64,000 nucleotides of DNA from Martelella sp. AD-3 (GCF_001578105.1 NZ_CP014275.1:930001-994000); one strand, 5' to 3'; positions 47,027 to 56,505 are shown, counted from the first letter of the stretch. Translations and numbers: made by a program. The notes: generated from the letters alone by a model not told the origin.

Positions 47027-48532
47027 CTACACCGTCACGCGCGGATAAAGGCCGATCTCGCGCGTGGTCGCCTTGTCATACATCCGGTCGAGATAGGGGC
47101 GCACTTCTGCCGCGCCCTTGCTCATTTCCGGGCAGTGGTCACGCTCGAATTTTGCAGCCGCCTCGGCGATTTCGCCGCGCAGTTCGTTCTCGTTGACGGT
47201 TGCGAGCCTGCGATCCTCCATCACCAGCTTGCCGCCGACGATCGAATGGGTGACGACATCGGAATTGACCGAGAAGGCGATCTTCTTGATCGGATCATGC
47301 AGCGGCATGAAGCCCCAGTCGGTCCTGTCCATCAGGATCACGTCGGCGAGCATGCCTTCTGCCAGCGTGCCGACTTCCTTCTCCATCAGGCTGGAGCGCG
47401 CGGCAGACGTGGTTGCCATGTCATAGACCTCATGCGCCGAAATCCAGTCATTATAGTCGAACGTGCCGATCTTGTGCAGGCCCGCGGCCGCCTTGAAGGC
47501 GACGAAGATATCGGCGGTATCGGCAGAGGCCACGCCGTCGCAGCCGAGCGCGACATTGACGCCAGCATTCATCATCCGCCGCACCGGCGAGACGCCGGAG
47601 CCGAGCTTGAGGTTTGCCAGCGGATTATGCGTCGTCGAGCAGCGGGCCTCGCCCATCATCGCGATGTCGTCGTCTGTCAGCCAGATGGCGTGGTTCATGG
47701 TCAGGCGATGGGTCATCAGGCCCATGTCCTTCAGGAACTGAACCAGCGTGCGGCCGTATTTCTCCTCGCCGGTCACGGCCTGGGTCTTGGTTTCCAGCAC
47801 ATGGCAGTGAACCGGCAGGTCGCGCGCTTCGGAAAGGCTCGCCACTTCCTGCAACAGCTTCTCCGAGCAGCGCTGCGGGCCGCAGGGGCCGAGAATGATG
47901 CGCATATTGTCCTTGCCGTGCCATTTCCCGGACAATTCCTCGAACAGCTCGATCTGTGCTTTCCAGTCGGGCGCGGGCATGGCATCGAGACGCGCCTTCA
48001 TTTCGGCGGGCACGAGATCGCCGACAAAGGGCAGGCTGTTGCAATAGCTCTCGTCCCACATGGAGGCGGTGATCCAGCCGCGCAGGCCTGCGTCGCGGAA
48101 GGCTGAGGCTGTGGCGTCGACGGCTTCCGGCGTGCCGGTGATGTTGATCACATCGTCCTGCAGCGTGGTGACGCCGGAGCGCAGCGAGATGATCGCGACC
48201 AGCATGGCGCGCAGATAATGCTCGCGCCAGGTCATCGCCGGCGAGCCGAAGGGCGGGTAGACTTCCGACAGCCAGATTTCCAGCGGCAGGTTGTCATACC
48301 GGCCCATCTCGAAGCCTTCATTGGAATGCATATGGGCATCGATGAAGCCGGGCATGACCAGCTTGTCAGAGGCATCGATCACCTTAAGGTCCTGAAAGGC
48401 GGCGGCGCGTGCCGAAAGATCACCGCCTTTGCCTATTATCCGGTCACCGTTGATCAGCACATCGCCGCTCGCAAAGCTGTGCGCGCCGGTTTTCTGGTTG
48501 ATGACGAGGCCGTTCTTGATCAGGATTGCCAT
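47027..48532 (-). CDS. Amidohydrolase/deaminase (ATZ/TRZ, SAH-deaminase-like)
   Basis: 501 aa zinc hydrolase. Metal ligands: H67/H69 (GFIDAHMHSNEGFEMG), His in PVHCHVLETKT, His in MNHAIWLTDDDI, Asp in VALGCDGVASADTADIFVA. This is the pattern of the atrazine-hydrolase/guanine and S-adenosylhomocysteine deaminase group that removes amino or halide groups from N-heterocycles. The ATG follows CGGAGTAAAGC. It is divergent from LysR gene B, with a 21-bp dyad 41 bp before its start. Confidence 0.87.
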   Translation of the reverse strand: MAILIKNGLVINQKTGAHSFASGDVLINGDRIIGKGGDLSARAAAFQDLKVIDASDKLVMPGFIDAHMHSNEGFEMGRYDNLPLEIWLSEVYPPFGSPAMTWREHYLRAMLVAIISLRSGVTTLQDDVINITGTPEAVDATASAFRDAGLRGWITASMWDESYCNSLPFVGDLVPAEMKARLDAMPAPDWKAQIELFEELSGKWHGKDNMRIILGPCGPQRCSEKLLQEVASLSEARDLPVHCHVLETKTQAVTGEEKYGRTLVQFLKDMGLMTHRLTMNHAIWLTDDDIAMMGEARCSTTHNPLANLKLGSGVSPVRRMMNAGVNVALGCDGVASADTADIFVAFKAAAGLHKIGTFDYNDWISAHEVYDMATTSAARSSLMEKEVGTLAEGMLADVILMDRTDWGFMPLHDPIKKIAFSVNSDVVTHSIVGGKLVMEDRRLATVNENELRGEIAEAAAKFERDHCPEMSKGAAEVRPYLDRMYDKATTREIGLYPRVTV

Positions 48533-48572
48533 GCTTTACTCCGTTTGGCTGCCGCTTTTGGTCAGGCGGCAT

Positions 48573-48593
48573 GAAAATTGCTTAGTTATTTTC
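48573..48593. promoter_or_regulatory. 21-bp dyad between amidohydrolase and LysR gene B
   Basis: GAAAAT-N9-ATTTTC, with inner TGCTTAGTT. The block GCGGCATGAAAATTGCTTA at 48566-48584 differs at only two positions from the block at 32654-32672 upstream of LysR gene A. It lies between divergent genes, 41 bp from the amidohydrolase start and 82 bp from the LysR start. Confidence 0.65.
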
Positions 48594-48674
48594 CGGGGAT
48601 GACGTAACGCCGGCCGGGCCGCTTGTGGTGGGAGCGATCCGGCCCGACAGAAACCTTGTGAAAGGAACAGCGTT

Positions 48675-49661
48675 TTGGCCACACCAGCCGGAGACCACGG
48701 ACTTGACCTGCGCCTGATGCGCATCCTCGACGTGCTGCTCGACGAGTGCAGCGTCTCGAAAACCGCCACCATTCTTGGCCAGAGCCAGCCATCCGTTTCG
48801 CTGGCTCTCAAGCGGCTTCGCGAAATTCTCGGCGATCCGCTGCTGGTGCGCTCCGGCGTGAAGCTGATCCCGACGGAAAAGGGCATCGCGCTGCGCGCCC
48901 AGGTGTCGAACATCCTGCGCGAGATCGACGCGCTCGCCGTCTCCGAGGATACGTTCGATCCCGCAAGCTACAACCGCCGCTTCCGCGTCTACGCCGCCAA
49001 TTGTCTCGGCACCTTCTTCATGCCGCGCATCGGCGAGCTGGTGCGCCGCGAAGCGCCGAACATGCCGCTCGATTTCTGCACAATCCCCGAGGAATCCCGG
49101 ATATTTACCGAGCTTGAGCAAGGAAAGCTCGATCTGGTGATCGGCAACTGGCCTATGCCGCGCGATTACCTGCGTTTTGCGCCGCTGCTCGAGACCGACA
49201 TCGTTCTCGTCATGCGCAACGAACACCCGCTCGCAGGCCGTTCCCGCATCGACCTTCAGGACTATCTGAACCTCGATCATCTTTCGCCGACGCCTCATAC
49301 GAGCCCAGCCATCAGCCCCATCGATGGCCAGCTCGCCCAGCTTGATGCCAAACGCGAGATCGCCATGTCGGTGGCCGAGTTCACGCTGGTCCCGCACATG
49401 CTGGCGCGCACCGATCTGGTGTTCACCAGCAGCCGCCCCTTTGCCGAGCAGATGGCGCAGTCGGGCGCCTTTTCGATTGTCGGCGCGCCGGAGGAACTGG
49501 CCCGGATGAGCTTCTACACGCTGTGGCATGAACGGTCGCATCTCTCCCCCGGCAATCAGTGGTTCAGGAAATTGTTGCGCCGGGTTGCCAGAGAGATAAG
49601 CGAATTCACACCCCGTCCATCAAGTGAAACTTCGCCCGAAGCCATTCGCGGGAACCAATAG
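48675..49661 (+). CDS. LysR-family regulator B
   Basis: 328 aa. Helix-turn-helix: CSVSKTATILGQSQPSVSLA, LKRLREILGDPLLVRSGVKL; effector domain to the C-terminus, where FYTLWHERSHLSPGNQWFRK is shared with LysR A. The TTG start at 48675 has AAAGGAAC upstream. It is divergent from the ATZ/TRZ-type amidohydrolase and upstream of the Pot-type ABC/nucleoside operon; both are likely targets. Confidence 0.9.
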   Translation: MATPAGDHGLDLRLMRILDVLLDECSVSKTATILGQSQPSVSLALKRLREILGDPLLVRSGVKLIPTEKGIALRAQVSNILREIDALAVSEDTFDPASYNRRFRVYAANCLGTFFMPRIGELVRREAPNMPLDFCTIPEESRIFTELEQGKLDLVIGNWPMPRDYLRFAPLLETDIVLVMRNEHPLAGRSRIDLQDYLNLDHLSPTPHTSPAISPIDGQLAQLDAKREIAMSVAEFTLVPHMLARTDLVFTSSRPFAEQMAQSGAFSIVGAPEELARMSFYTLWHERSHLSPGNQWFRKLLRRVAREISEFTPRPSSETSPEAIRGNQ

Positions 49662-49672
49662 AGTCTATTGGG
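49656..49672. promoter_or_regulatory. 17-bp perfect palindrome upstream of the ABC/nucleoside operon
   Basis: CCAATAGA-G-TCTATTGG, overlapping the last codons of LysR gene B and about 155 bp before the binding-protein gene. No T-run follows, so an operator is likelier than a terminator. Eight-bp arms can arise by chance in a window this size. Confidence 0.35.
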
Positions 49673-49824
49673 GCAAGGGGTCTTATGAAACGTCAATTCC
49701 TGCCGTTTAATTGGTTTCGAGAGAGCCGGTCTTCCGCGGACCTCTTCTTGATACACGGCAAGCGGCGCTCATGACCGCGACCCGCGTTTCGACCAATCAG
49801 ACAAACAAGGGGAATTGCAACATC

Positions 49825-50856
49825 ATGCTGAAGAAACTGACCACAGCCCTTCTCGCCGGCGCCATCGGCGTGCCCGCCGCCGGCGCCTTTGCTGCCGACG
49901 ATTATGCCGGCCACACGCTCGTCGTCGGCGTCTGGGGCGGCGATATCGAACGCCTGTTGCGCGAAAACGTTGCCGGTCCGATCGAAGAGGAAACCGGCGC
50001 GTCCGTCGAATTCGTTCTCGGCGGCACGGGCGACCGCATGGCCCGCATCTATGCGGAAAAGGACAATCCGACCATGGATGTCGCCTTCCTCAACATGTAC
50101 GAGGCTCCGCAGGCGCTTTCCGATGGCATCGTTCTGCCGCCCGATCCGGAAACCGACATGTACAAGGCCATCTGGGATGGCATGAACAATGGCTGCTACG
50201 CCATGTCTCTGGTCGGTCTCGGCATCGCCTACAACAAGAACATCGTTTCCGAAGCGCCGGAATGGGAAGACATGTGGGACCCGGAATATAGCGGCATGAT
50301 CGCCGTTGCCCAGTATCCGGGTTCGGAAGGCGACGGCCTGATCGGCGTTGCCGCACGCCTTGCCGGCGCTGACGAGCATGATCCCGATGCCGCCTTCGAA
50401 AAGCTGCAGGGCCTGAAGCCGATCGCCATGACCTACACCAATCTCGACGAGATCTTCGCCATGATGGATGCCGGCGAAGTGGCCATGGCGCCGATGATCT
50501 CCGGTTACGTTCTGTCGGCGCTGAAGGAACATCCCGATATCGGCTTCTCCTTCCCGACCGATCCCGGCCCGGTTTTGGTGCGCGACATGCTCTGCCTGGT
50601 GAAGGACAGCCCCGAGCCGGAACTTGCCAAGATGTTTGCCGAAAAGGCCCTCGGCGTCGCAAACCAGACCGATTACGCCGAGCAGATCTTCTTCGGCCCG
50701 ACCAACTCCATGGTCGAGCTATCGGAAGAAGCCTCCGCCGACGTGATCGACACGCCGGAAGAGGTCGAAAGCCTGGTACAGCTGGACTGGCCCTACGTCA
50801 TCGAGCAGCGCAGCGACTGGACCCAGCGCTGGAACAAGGAACTGCTCGAACAGTAA
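49825..50856 (+). CDS. ABC transporter substrate-binding protein (PotD-like)
   Basis: 343 aa. Sec signal peptide MLKKLTTALLAGAIGVPAAG with cleavage near AFA-ADD. Mature start HTLVVGVWGGDIERLLRENV; related to the binding protein at 37371. The ATG at 49825 is chosen for the AAGGGGAA at 49807-49814. It leads a long operon of transport and nucleoside-type enzymes, so the ligand may be a nucleoside or N-glycoside rather than a polyamine; this is inference from context. Confidence 0.9.
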   Translation: MLKKLTTALLAGAIGVPAAGAFAADDYAGHTLVVGVWGGDIERLLRENVAGPIEEETGASVEFVLGGTGDRMARIYAEKDNPTMDVAFLNMYEAPQALSDGIVLPPDPETDMYKAIWDGMNNGCYAMSLVGLGIAYNKNIVSEAPEWEDMWDPEYSGMIAVAQYPGSEGDGLIGVAARLAGADEHDPDAAFEKLQGLKPIAMTYTNLDEIFAMMDAGEVAMAPMISGYVLSALKEHPDIGFSFPTDPGPVLVRDMLCLVKDSPEPELAKMFAEKALGVANQTDYAEQIFFGPTNSMVELSEEASADVIDTPEEVESLVQLDWPYVIEQRSDWTQRWNKELLEQ

Positions 50857-50869
50857 GTCCACGACCCTT

Positions 50870-50897
50870 GCCGCCGCGCCGCAACCGGCGCGGCGGC
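50870..50897 (+). other. Intercistronic hairpin after the binding-protein gene
   Basis: Perfect 11-bp GC-only arms (GCCGCCGCGCC and GGCGCGGCGGC) around a 6-nt loop, followed by only TTT. Hairpins at this position in ABC operons commonly protect the binding-protein mRNA and reduce read-through, giving more binding protein than permease. Confidence 0.65.
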
Positions 50898-50940
50898 TTT
50901 CACCATTCTGGTGATGCTGCAATCGGGTAGAAGTGATCTC

Positions 50941-51789
50941 ATGAACAAACGCGCGCTGATGCTGCTGATGCCGGCACTCATCCTGTCGGGCATCGTCTTT
51001 CTGCTTCCCTTTCTGTGGCTGTTTGTCACCAGTTTCAGGGTGCAGGGGGAAGGCTCGCTTTTGATGGCGGAAGGCTTTTCGGCGGCCAATTACGCCAGGC
51101 TGGTATCCGACACCTATTTTGCCGAGGTCTTCTTCCGCACCATCTGGATGAGCGCAGCGGCAACCGTGATTGCCCTTGTCATCGCGCTGCCGATGGCGCG
51201 CCAGATCGCCGTCAGCGCCGGCCGGGCCAAGGGCCTGCTGCTGGCTCTTATTCTGGTGCCGCTCGTTTCCGGCGCGCTGCTTCCCACGCTCGGCATGCTG
51301 CATCTTCTGGGGCCGCTCGGGGTGATCAACTCCATCCTGAAGGACCTCGGGCTGATTACCCGCAGCGTCAAGTTTCTCGGCACGGTGCCGGGGGTCGTTA
51401 TCGGCCTTGTGCAGGCCTTCCTGCCGCTGATGCTGCTGCCGCTGGTCAACGCGCTTTCGCGTCTGCCGAAGGACGTGGAAGCGGCGGCCGAAACACTGGG
51501 CGCACCGACATTCATCGTCTGGCGGCGGGTCATCCTGCCGCTGATCGCGCCGGGCATCATTGCCGGCTCGGTGCTGGTGTTCTGCGCCTCGCTGACCTCC
51601 TTCGTCACGCCGCAGATCCTCGGCCAGGGCAAGATCGCGACCTTCGGCACCATGGCCTATCAGCAGGCCTCGCTGGTGCTGGACTGGCCGTTTGCCTCGG
51701 CCATCGCCGTGGTCATGCTGGCGATCCTGGCGCTCGGTCTTGCCATCGGCTCGTTTGCCTCGAAACTGCTCGCACGGAGGCCCGCATGA
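50941..51789 (+). CDS. ABC transporter permease (PotB type)
   Basis: 282 aa with six membrane helices (ALMLLMPALILSGIVFLLPF at the N-terminus) and the EAA loop EAAAETLGAPTFIVWRRVIL. The ATG at 50941 is preferred over one ten codons earlier because it fits the family start. Overlaps the next permease by ATGA. Confidence 0.9.
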   Translation: MNKRALMLLMPALILSGIVFLLPFLWLFVTSFRVQGEGSLLMAEGFSAANYARLVSDTYFAEVFFRTIWMSAAATVIALVIALPMARQIAVSAGRAKGLLLALILVPLVSGALLPTLGMLHLLGPLGVINSILKDLGLITRSVKFLGTVPGVVIGLVQAFLPLMLLPLVNALSRLPKDVEAAAETLGAPTFIVWRRVILPLIAPGIIAGSVLVFCASLTSFVTPQILGQGKIATFGTMAYQQASLVLDWPFASAIAVVMLAILALGLAIGSFASKLLARRPA

Positions 51790-52580
51790 AAACCTATGGG
51801 TTCGCCGTTTCCGCCCGCTTTGTCTGGACCGTGCTCGCCTTCATCTTCCTGCTGGCGCCGATCGCGGTTCTGATCTTCGCCTCTTTCGACGATGCGAGCT
51901 TCTTCCGCTTTCCGCCAAAGGCCTATTCTTTGCGCTGGTATGACGCCGCCCTTGAAAGCCGGGAATATAAAAGCGCACTGTCGGTCTCGCTTCTGGTTGC
52001 GCTGCTTGCGGGCTTCATCGCCGTTCTCTTCGGCGCCATGGCGGCCTTCGCGCTGGTACGCTACAGGCCGGCCGGCGGCCGGACCGTCGAGGCGATCCTG
52101 ATGACGCCGCTGGTGCTGCCGCTGATCGTCTGGGCGATTGCGCTGCTGCAGATCTATTCGCGCCTCGGCATGTCCGGCACGCTGCCGGCGCTGGTGCTTG
52201 CCCATGCGGTGATCACCATGCCCTTTTCCGTGCGCATCATGGTCTCGACCTTTGCCGATCTCGATCCGCTGCTGGAACAGGCTGCCGCCACGCTCGGCGC
52301 CTCTCCCGGCCGTGTGGTCCGGCGCATCACGCTTCCGCTTGCCATGCCGGGGCTCGTGTCATCCGCCGCCTTCTCGGTGCTGATTTCCTTCAATGACGTG
52401 ATCGTCTCCTCGCTGATTGCGGGCGCGCGCTGGATCACCTTTCCGGTCAGGCTTTATGCGCAGCTTCGAAGCCAGGGCATTGATCCGATCACGCTCGCCA
52501 TCGGTTCGGCGATTGTCGCCTTCATCCTTGTCGCCGCGCTGATCGGCGAATTCATGTTCAAATGGTCACGCCGTCTTTGA
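51786..52580 (+). CDS. ABC transporter permease (PotC type)
   Basis: 264 aa permease. FVWTVLAFIFLLAPIAVLIF forms the first helix, and the EAA-type loop reads EQAAATLGASPGRVVRRITL. ATGA overlap with the PotB-type gene. The nucleoside phosphorylase gene starts 13 bp downstream, placing an enzyme inside the transporter operon, before the ATPase gene. Confidence 0.9.
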   Translation: MKTYGFAVSARFVWTVLAFIFLLAPIAVLIFASFDDASFFRFPPKAYSLRWYDAALESREYKSALSVSLLVALLAGFIAVLFGAMAAFALVRYRPAGGRTVEAILMTPLVLPLIVWAIALLQIYSRLGMSGTLPALVLAHAVITMPFSVRIMVSTFADLDPLLEQAAATLGASPGRVVRRITLPLAMPGLVSSAAFSVLISFNDVIVSSLIAGARWITFPVRLYAQLRSQGIDPITLAIGSAIVAFILVAALIGEFMFKWSRRL

Positions 52581-52593
52581 GAAAGATTGAATA

Positions 52594-53421
52594 ATGTCCG
52601 AAGAATACCGCTATCTCAAAACCATGCCGCATTTCGTGCGCGACGGCGTGCCGCTGCTCACCGGCTTTACGCGCGACCGCATCGCTCCTTACGTGGTGCT
52701 TGCCGTCAAGGATCCGCTGGTCGTCGGTGACGGCGCGGAGGAGGATTCCCTTGCCGCAGCCCTCGACAATGCCGAAATCTCCGCAAAGACCGGCCTCTTC
52801 ACCACGGTGACCGGCACCTATGAGGGCGCGCCGGTCTCGATCGTCTCCGGCGGCTCCGGCTCGCCCGAGGCGGAACTGGCGCTGATGGACCTTTTCAACT
52901 TCACCGATTGCACCACCGTCATCCGCATTGGCGGCTGCGGCGCGTGGAGCCCGAAGGTCGGCGTCGGCGATATCGTCATCTCCTCCGGCGCGGTGCGCGA
53001 CGAGGGCATGACCAAGGCGCATGTTCGCGCCGAATATCCGGCCGTTGCCGACTGGCAGGTGGTCGGCGCGATGAAGGCGGCGGCCGATCAGGTCGGCCAT
53101 CCCTATCACATCGGCATCACCCGTTCCGGCGACAGCGAATATTGCGGCTGGGGCAAGCCGGGTCCGGGCGGCTATCTTCAGGAAGACCACAAGCAGGTCA
53201 TCGATTACTGGAGCCGCGCCGGCGTGCTCAACACGGACCGGGAAAGCGCCGCGATCCTGACGCTTTGCAGCCTTTACAGCCGTCGCGGCGGGGCCGTCTG
53301 CTCGGTCGGCGACAATGTGGTGACCGGCGAATTGCACAAATCCGGCTCAGGCCAGACGGCGGCGATCACGGTCGGCCTTTCCGCGCTTGCAAGCCTTTTC
53401 CGGGAGGATGCCAATGGCTGA
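52594..53421 (+). CDS. Nucleoside phosphorylase (uridine phosphorylase-like)
   Basis: 275 aa. NP-1-family signs: VSIVSGGSGSPEAELALMDL, VIRIGGCGAWSPKVGVGDIV (phosphate-binding region), RSGDSEYCGWGKPGPGGY and RESAAILTLCSLYSRRGGAV with the ribose-binding Glu. The expected reaction is phosphorolysis of an N-ribosyl bond giving ribose-1-phosphate and a base. It lies between the permeases and the ATPase of one operon, linking import to cleavage. Base specificity cannot be told. Confidence 0.87.
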   Translation: MSEEYRYLKTMPHFVRDGVPLLTGFTRDRIAPYVVLAVKDPLVVGDGAEEDSLAAALDNAEISAKTGLFTTVTGTYEGAPVSIVSGGSGSPEAELALMDLFNFTDCTTVIRIGGCGAWSPKVGVGDIVISSGAVRDEGMTKAHVRAEYPAVADWQVVGAMKAAADQVGHPYHIGITRSGDSEYCGWGKPGPGGYLQEDHKQVIDYWSRAGVLNTDRESAAILTLCSLYSRRGGAVCSVGDNVVTGELHKSGSGQTAAITVGLSALASLFREDANG

Positions 53422-54517
53422 CAAGCACGCGCCCGACCATCTGGTGATCCAGAAGGTGATGAAGCATTACGGCGGCGGCGGCGAGCCGGCGCTGAAAAGC
53501 GTGTCCCTTAATGTGCGCAAGGGCGAGTTCCTGGCGCTGCTCGGCCCTTCAGGTTGCGGCAAGACCACGCTTTTGAAGATCATCGCCGGCCTTGAGAAGG
53601 CAACCGAAGGCCAGATGGCGCTGGCGGGCGAGGGGCTGGATGCCATCCCGACCTACCGGCGCGATATCGGCATCGTCTTCCAGTCCTATGCGCTGTTTCC
53701 GCATATGACGGTCGATGCCAATATCCGCTTTGGCCTCGACATGCGCGGCATCAAGGGGAAAGAGGCTGACCGGCGGGTGGCGGAAGCGCTCGACCTGGTC
53801 AAGCTCGAAGGGCTTTCCGCGCGCATGCCCAACGCGCTTTCCGGCGGCCAGCAGCAGCGCGTGGCGCTTGCCCGTGCGCTCGTCATCCGCCCCAAGCTTC
53901 TGCTTCTCGATGAGCCGCTCTCCAATCTCGATGCAGTGCTCAGAAAAAGCGTGCGCGTCGATATCCGCGAACTGCACGAGCGCATCGGTCTGACGACGGT
54001 GATGGTGACCCATGACCAGGAGGAGGCAATGAGCATGGCCGATCGCGTGGCGGTGATGGCCAATGGCTATGTGTTGCAGCATGATACGCCGGAGACGATC
54101 TACGAGCATCCGGCCTCCGCCTTCGTGGCGACCTTCGTCGGCAGCCCGCCGGCGATCCTGCTGCCGGTGGAAAAGACGGACGACGGCTACGGCATCGGCG
54201 GCACGGCTTTTACCCCCACCACGACGCTCGCTGCGGCCATCGACCGGCAGAACGGAAAGCCGGTTCTGCTGGGCCTCCGCTCCGACCGGCTGTCCTTCTC
54301 CGATGAACCCGGTTCGCTGACAATCACCGGCGAGGTGCATTCCTGCGAATATATCGGCGGCTCCTGGCTGGTGCATGTGGCGCTCGGCGAGCACCGCATT
54401 GCCGTGCCGACGCGCGAACGCCCGCCGCAATTCGGCGAAGTCGCCCATATCCGCATCGACGAGGCCGAGCCGCTGCTGTTCGATCCCGAAACCGGCGCCA
54501 AGGTCGCGCTCTCATGA
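53414..54517 (+). CDS. ABC transporter ATP-binding protein (PotA type)
   Basis: 367 aa. Walker A GPSGCGKTTLLK, Q-loop IVFQSYALFPHMT, signature LSGGQQQRVALARAL, Walker B LLLLDEPLSNLD, H-loop VTHDQEEA; C-terminal TOBE domain (LLGLRSDRLSFSDEPGSL). The ATG at 53414 has GGGAGG six bases upstream and overlaps the phosphorylase gene by 8 bp. Overlaps the kinase gene by ATGA. Confidence 0.92.
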   Translation: MADKHAPDHLVIQKVMKHYGGGGEPALKSVSLNVRKGEFLALLGPSGCGKTTLLKIIAGLEKATEGQMALAGEGLDAIPTYRRDIGIVFQSYALFPHMTVDANIRFGLDMRGIKGKEADRRVAEALDLVKLEGLSARMPNALSGGQQQRVALARALVIRPKLLLLDEPLSNLDAVLRKSVRVDIRELHERIGLTTVMVTHDQEEAMSMADRVAVMANGYVLQHDTPETIYEHPASAFVATFVGSPPAILLPVEKTDDGYGIGGTAFTPTTTLAAAIDRQNGKPVLLGLRSDRLSFSDEPGSLTITGEVHSCEYIGGSWLVHVALGEHRIAVPTRERPPQFGEVAHIRIDEAEPLLFDPETGAKVALS

Positions 54518-55449
54518 GCGGCGCGATCTATTGCCTCGGGCCGCTGGTGCTTGACCGGATATTGACCGTTGATGACCTGCCCGGCCACGACGAGAAGGCC
54601 TTCATCAAGGAAAAGGAAGAGCGCGCCGGCGGTCCGCCGCTCAACTGCGCCTGGGCGCTGAGCCGGCTTGGTGAGGATGCCCGGCTGGTCTCCACAATCG
54701 GCGATGACGGCGAGGGCGCGATCCTGATGCAGTGGTTGGCCGAGCGCGACATGAGCACCGAAGCCGTCGACGTGAAGGCCGACAGCATCACCGCGTCCGC
54801 CACCATCATCGTCGACCGCACCGGGGAAAAGGCGATCCTGATCGATCCCGTTCCCGTCGAGACGCTGGCGGTGATTGGCGACAGCGTTTCGCTTCAGGCA
54901 GACGATACGGTCGTCTCCAATTTCTTCCATCCCGAAGCCGTGGCGCGCATGTTCGATCGCGCAGCGAAAACCGGCATCGACCGGATGATCGATCTGGAAC
55001 TGCCGGAGATCGAGCGATGGGGCTGGCAGGCGATGGAAAACATCCTGCCCTTCGCTTCGCTGGTGGTCACCAACCGGCAGGTACTCGAGGCATGGATGGC
55101 GCGCATCGGCAACGAACGGCCGATTGCCGAAGCCGCCGAGGGACTGGTGCGTTTTCTCTCGGGTGCCGGCAGCCGTAGCGCCGTCGTCACGCTCGGCTCC
55201 GAGGGGCTGGTCGCAATTGACGGCGATGCGGTGTTCCGCCTTGATGCCTTCAAGGTCACGCCGCGCAACACCACGGGAGCGGGCGATGTATTTCTGGCAG
55301 GCCTTGCCGCAGCCATGCGGCGCGGCCGGAAATTCAAAAAGGCGCTCGCCTTCGGCACGGCCGCCGCCGCGCATTTCCTGCAAACGGGGCGGTGCGACGG
55401 CGCCGCCGCCGAAGCGCTGATGAAAGACAAGATGAAGGAAAGACTGTAG
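54514..55449 (+). CDS. PfkB-family carbohydrate kinase
   Basis: 311 aa ribokinase-like kinase. The N-terminal substrate motif RAGGPPLNCAWALSRLG and the C-terminal signature NTTGAGDVFLAG with catalytic D258 are clear. It would phosphorylate a sugar or nucleoside released from the imported compound. Overlaps the ATPase gene and is 3 bp from the ADP-ribosylglycohydrolase gene. The pairing with that gene resembles E. coli yegV-yegU. Confidence 0.87.
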   Translation: MSGAIYCLGPLVLDRILTVDDLPGHDEKAFIKEKEERAGGPPLNCAWALSRLGEDARLVSTIGDDGEGAILMQWLAERDMSTEAVDVKADSITASATIIVDRTGEKAILIDPVPVETLAVIGDSVSLQADDTVVSNFFHPEAVARMFDRAAKTGIDRMIDLELPEIERWGWQAMENILPFASLVVTNRQVLEAWMARIGNERPIAEAAEGLVRFLSGAGSRSAVVTLGSEGLVAIDGDAVFRLDAFKVTPRNTTGAGDVFLAGLAAAMRRGRKFKKALAFGTAAAAHFLQTGRCDGAAAEALMKDKMKERL

Positions 55450-55452
55450 ACA

Positions 55453-56505
55453 ATGGCCACCAGATCGAAAGCAATCGAGGCCGTTCTTGCGGCCGCCTGC
55501 GTCGCCGACGCGCTGGGCGCTGCCACCGAATGCATGCACCCGGACGAGATTTTCCGTATTTTCGGCGGACCGGTGAAGACCTTTCGCACGCCGCCGGAAA
55601 AAGCGCCCTTCGCCAAGGGCCTCGCGCCGGGCCGGCTGACCGATGACGCGACGCAGATGCTGGCGATGGCGAAGCGGATTATCGGGCTTGATCGCCCGCC
55701 GGTCTCCGCCGACGCGATTGCCGGCTTCATCGACTGGTCGCACGACGAGGAAATGTTCCAGCGCTTTGCCGGACCGACGACGCGGATTGCCGTGGAGGCG
55801 ATGCGCGCCGGCGCGCCCGCGGAAGCCGTTGCCACGCCCGAGACCTATTCCTGCATGTTTGGCACCTCGAACGGCGGGGCGATGCGCGCGCCGACGGCCG
55901 GCTGTGCCGCGGCCGGTAATCTCCCCGAGGCTGTCAGGCTCGCCTGCCTGATGTCGGCCCCGACGCACAACACCCAGATCGCCTATGCCGGCGCTTCCGC
56001 CGTTGCCGGCGCAATTGCTGCCGGCCTGTCCGCTGAACGGTCGATGACCGTTTCGGAGGCGGCTCTTGAAGGCGCGCGGCTGGGCGAGGCCGAAGCATAT
56101 CGCAGCGGCCGTATCGTCGGCGGTGCGGGTGTTGCGCGCCGCATCGAGATCGCCGTCGAAATCGGCATCCGCTACAAGGCGGATATCGCGGCGGCGCGGG
56201 CCGAACTGATCGAGGTGATCGGCAATGGCGTTGCCATGTCGGAAGCCGTGCCGCATGCTTTCGGCCTTGTTGCCGCCGCAGACGGCGACCCGTGGGCGGC
56301 GATCGTCGCTGCCGTCAATGGCGGCAATGACAGCGACACGATCGCGATGATCGCGGGCGCGGTTGCCGCCGCCTGGAATGGTGCGGCGGGCATTCCGGCT
56401 CAACTGATCGAGGAGGTCTCGCGCGTGAATGGGCTGGATCTTGGGGGCGTTGCCGAGGGGCTTGCCACGTTCAACGAACAGGTTATTGCGGGAGAGCGCG
56501 CATGA
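55453..56505 (+). CDS. ADP-ribosylglycohydrolase-family protein
   Basis: 350 aa all-helical hydrolase. Dinuclear metal (usually Mg) motifs are present: LTDDATQML (residues 62-70) and GGNDSDTIAMIAGAV (from residue 290). VADALGAATECMHPDEIF is the usual N-terminus. Family members cleave N- or O-glycosidic ADP-ribose links, but many operon-encoded ones may act on simpler N-glycosides. Between a sugar kinase and a creatininase-like amidohydrolase, it could release ribose from an unusual nucleoside. ATGA overlap with the next gene. Confidence 0.87.
   Translation: MATRSKAIEAVLAAACVADALGAATECMHPDEIFRIFGGPVKTFRTPPEKAPFAKGLAPGRLTDDATQMLAMAKRIIGLDRPPVSADAIAGFIDWSHDEEMFQRFAGPTTRIAVEAMRAGAPAEAVATPETYSCMFGTSNGGAMRAPTAGCAAAGNLPEAVRLACLMSAPTHNTQIAYAGASAVAGAIAAGLSAERSMTVSEAALEGARLGEAEAYRSGRIVGGAGVARRIEIAVEIGIRYKADIAAARAELIEVIGNGVAMSEAVPHAFGLVAAADGDPWAAIVAAVNGGNDSDTIAMIAGAVAAAWNGAAGIPAQLIEEVSRVNGLDLGGVAEGLATFNEQVIAGERA

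Noticed and set aside
53414..54517. Reading module B as a simple putrescine/spermidine transporter
   Set aside because: The PotA/B/C/D labels reflect family only; four overlapping nucleoside- and amide-type enzymes in the same operon make a polyamine ligand less likely, so no pot gene symbols were assigned.
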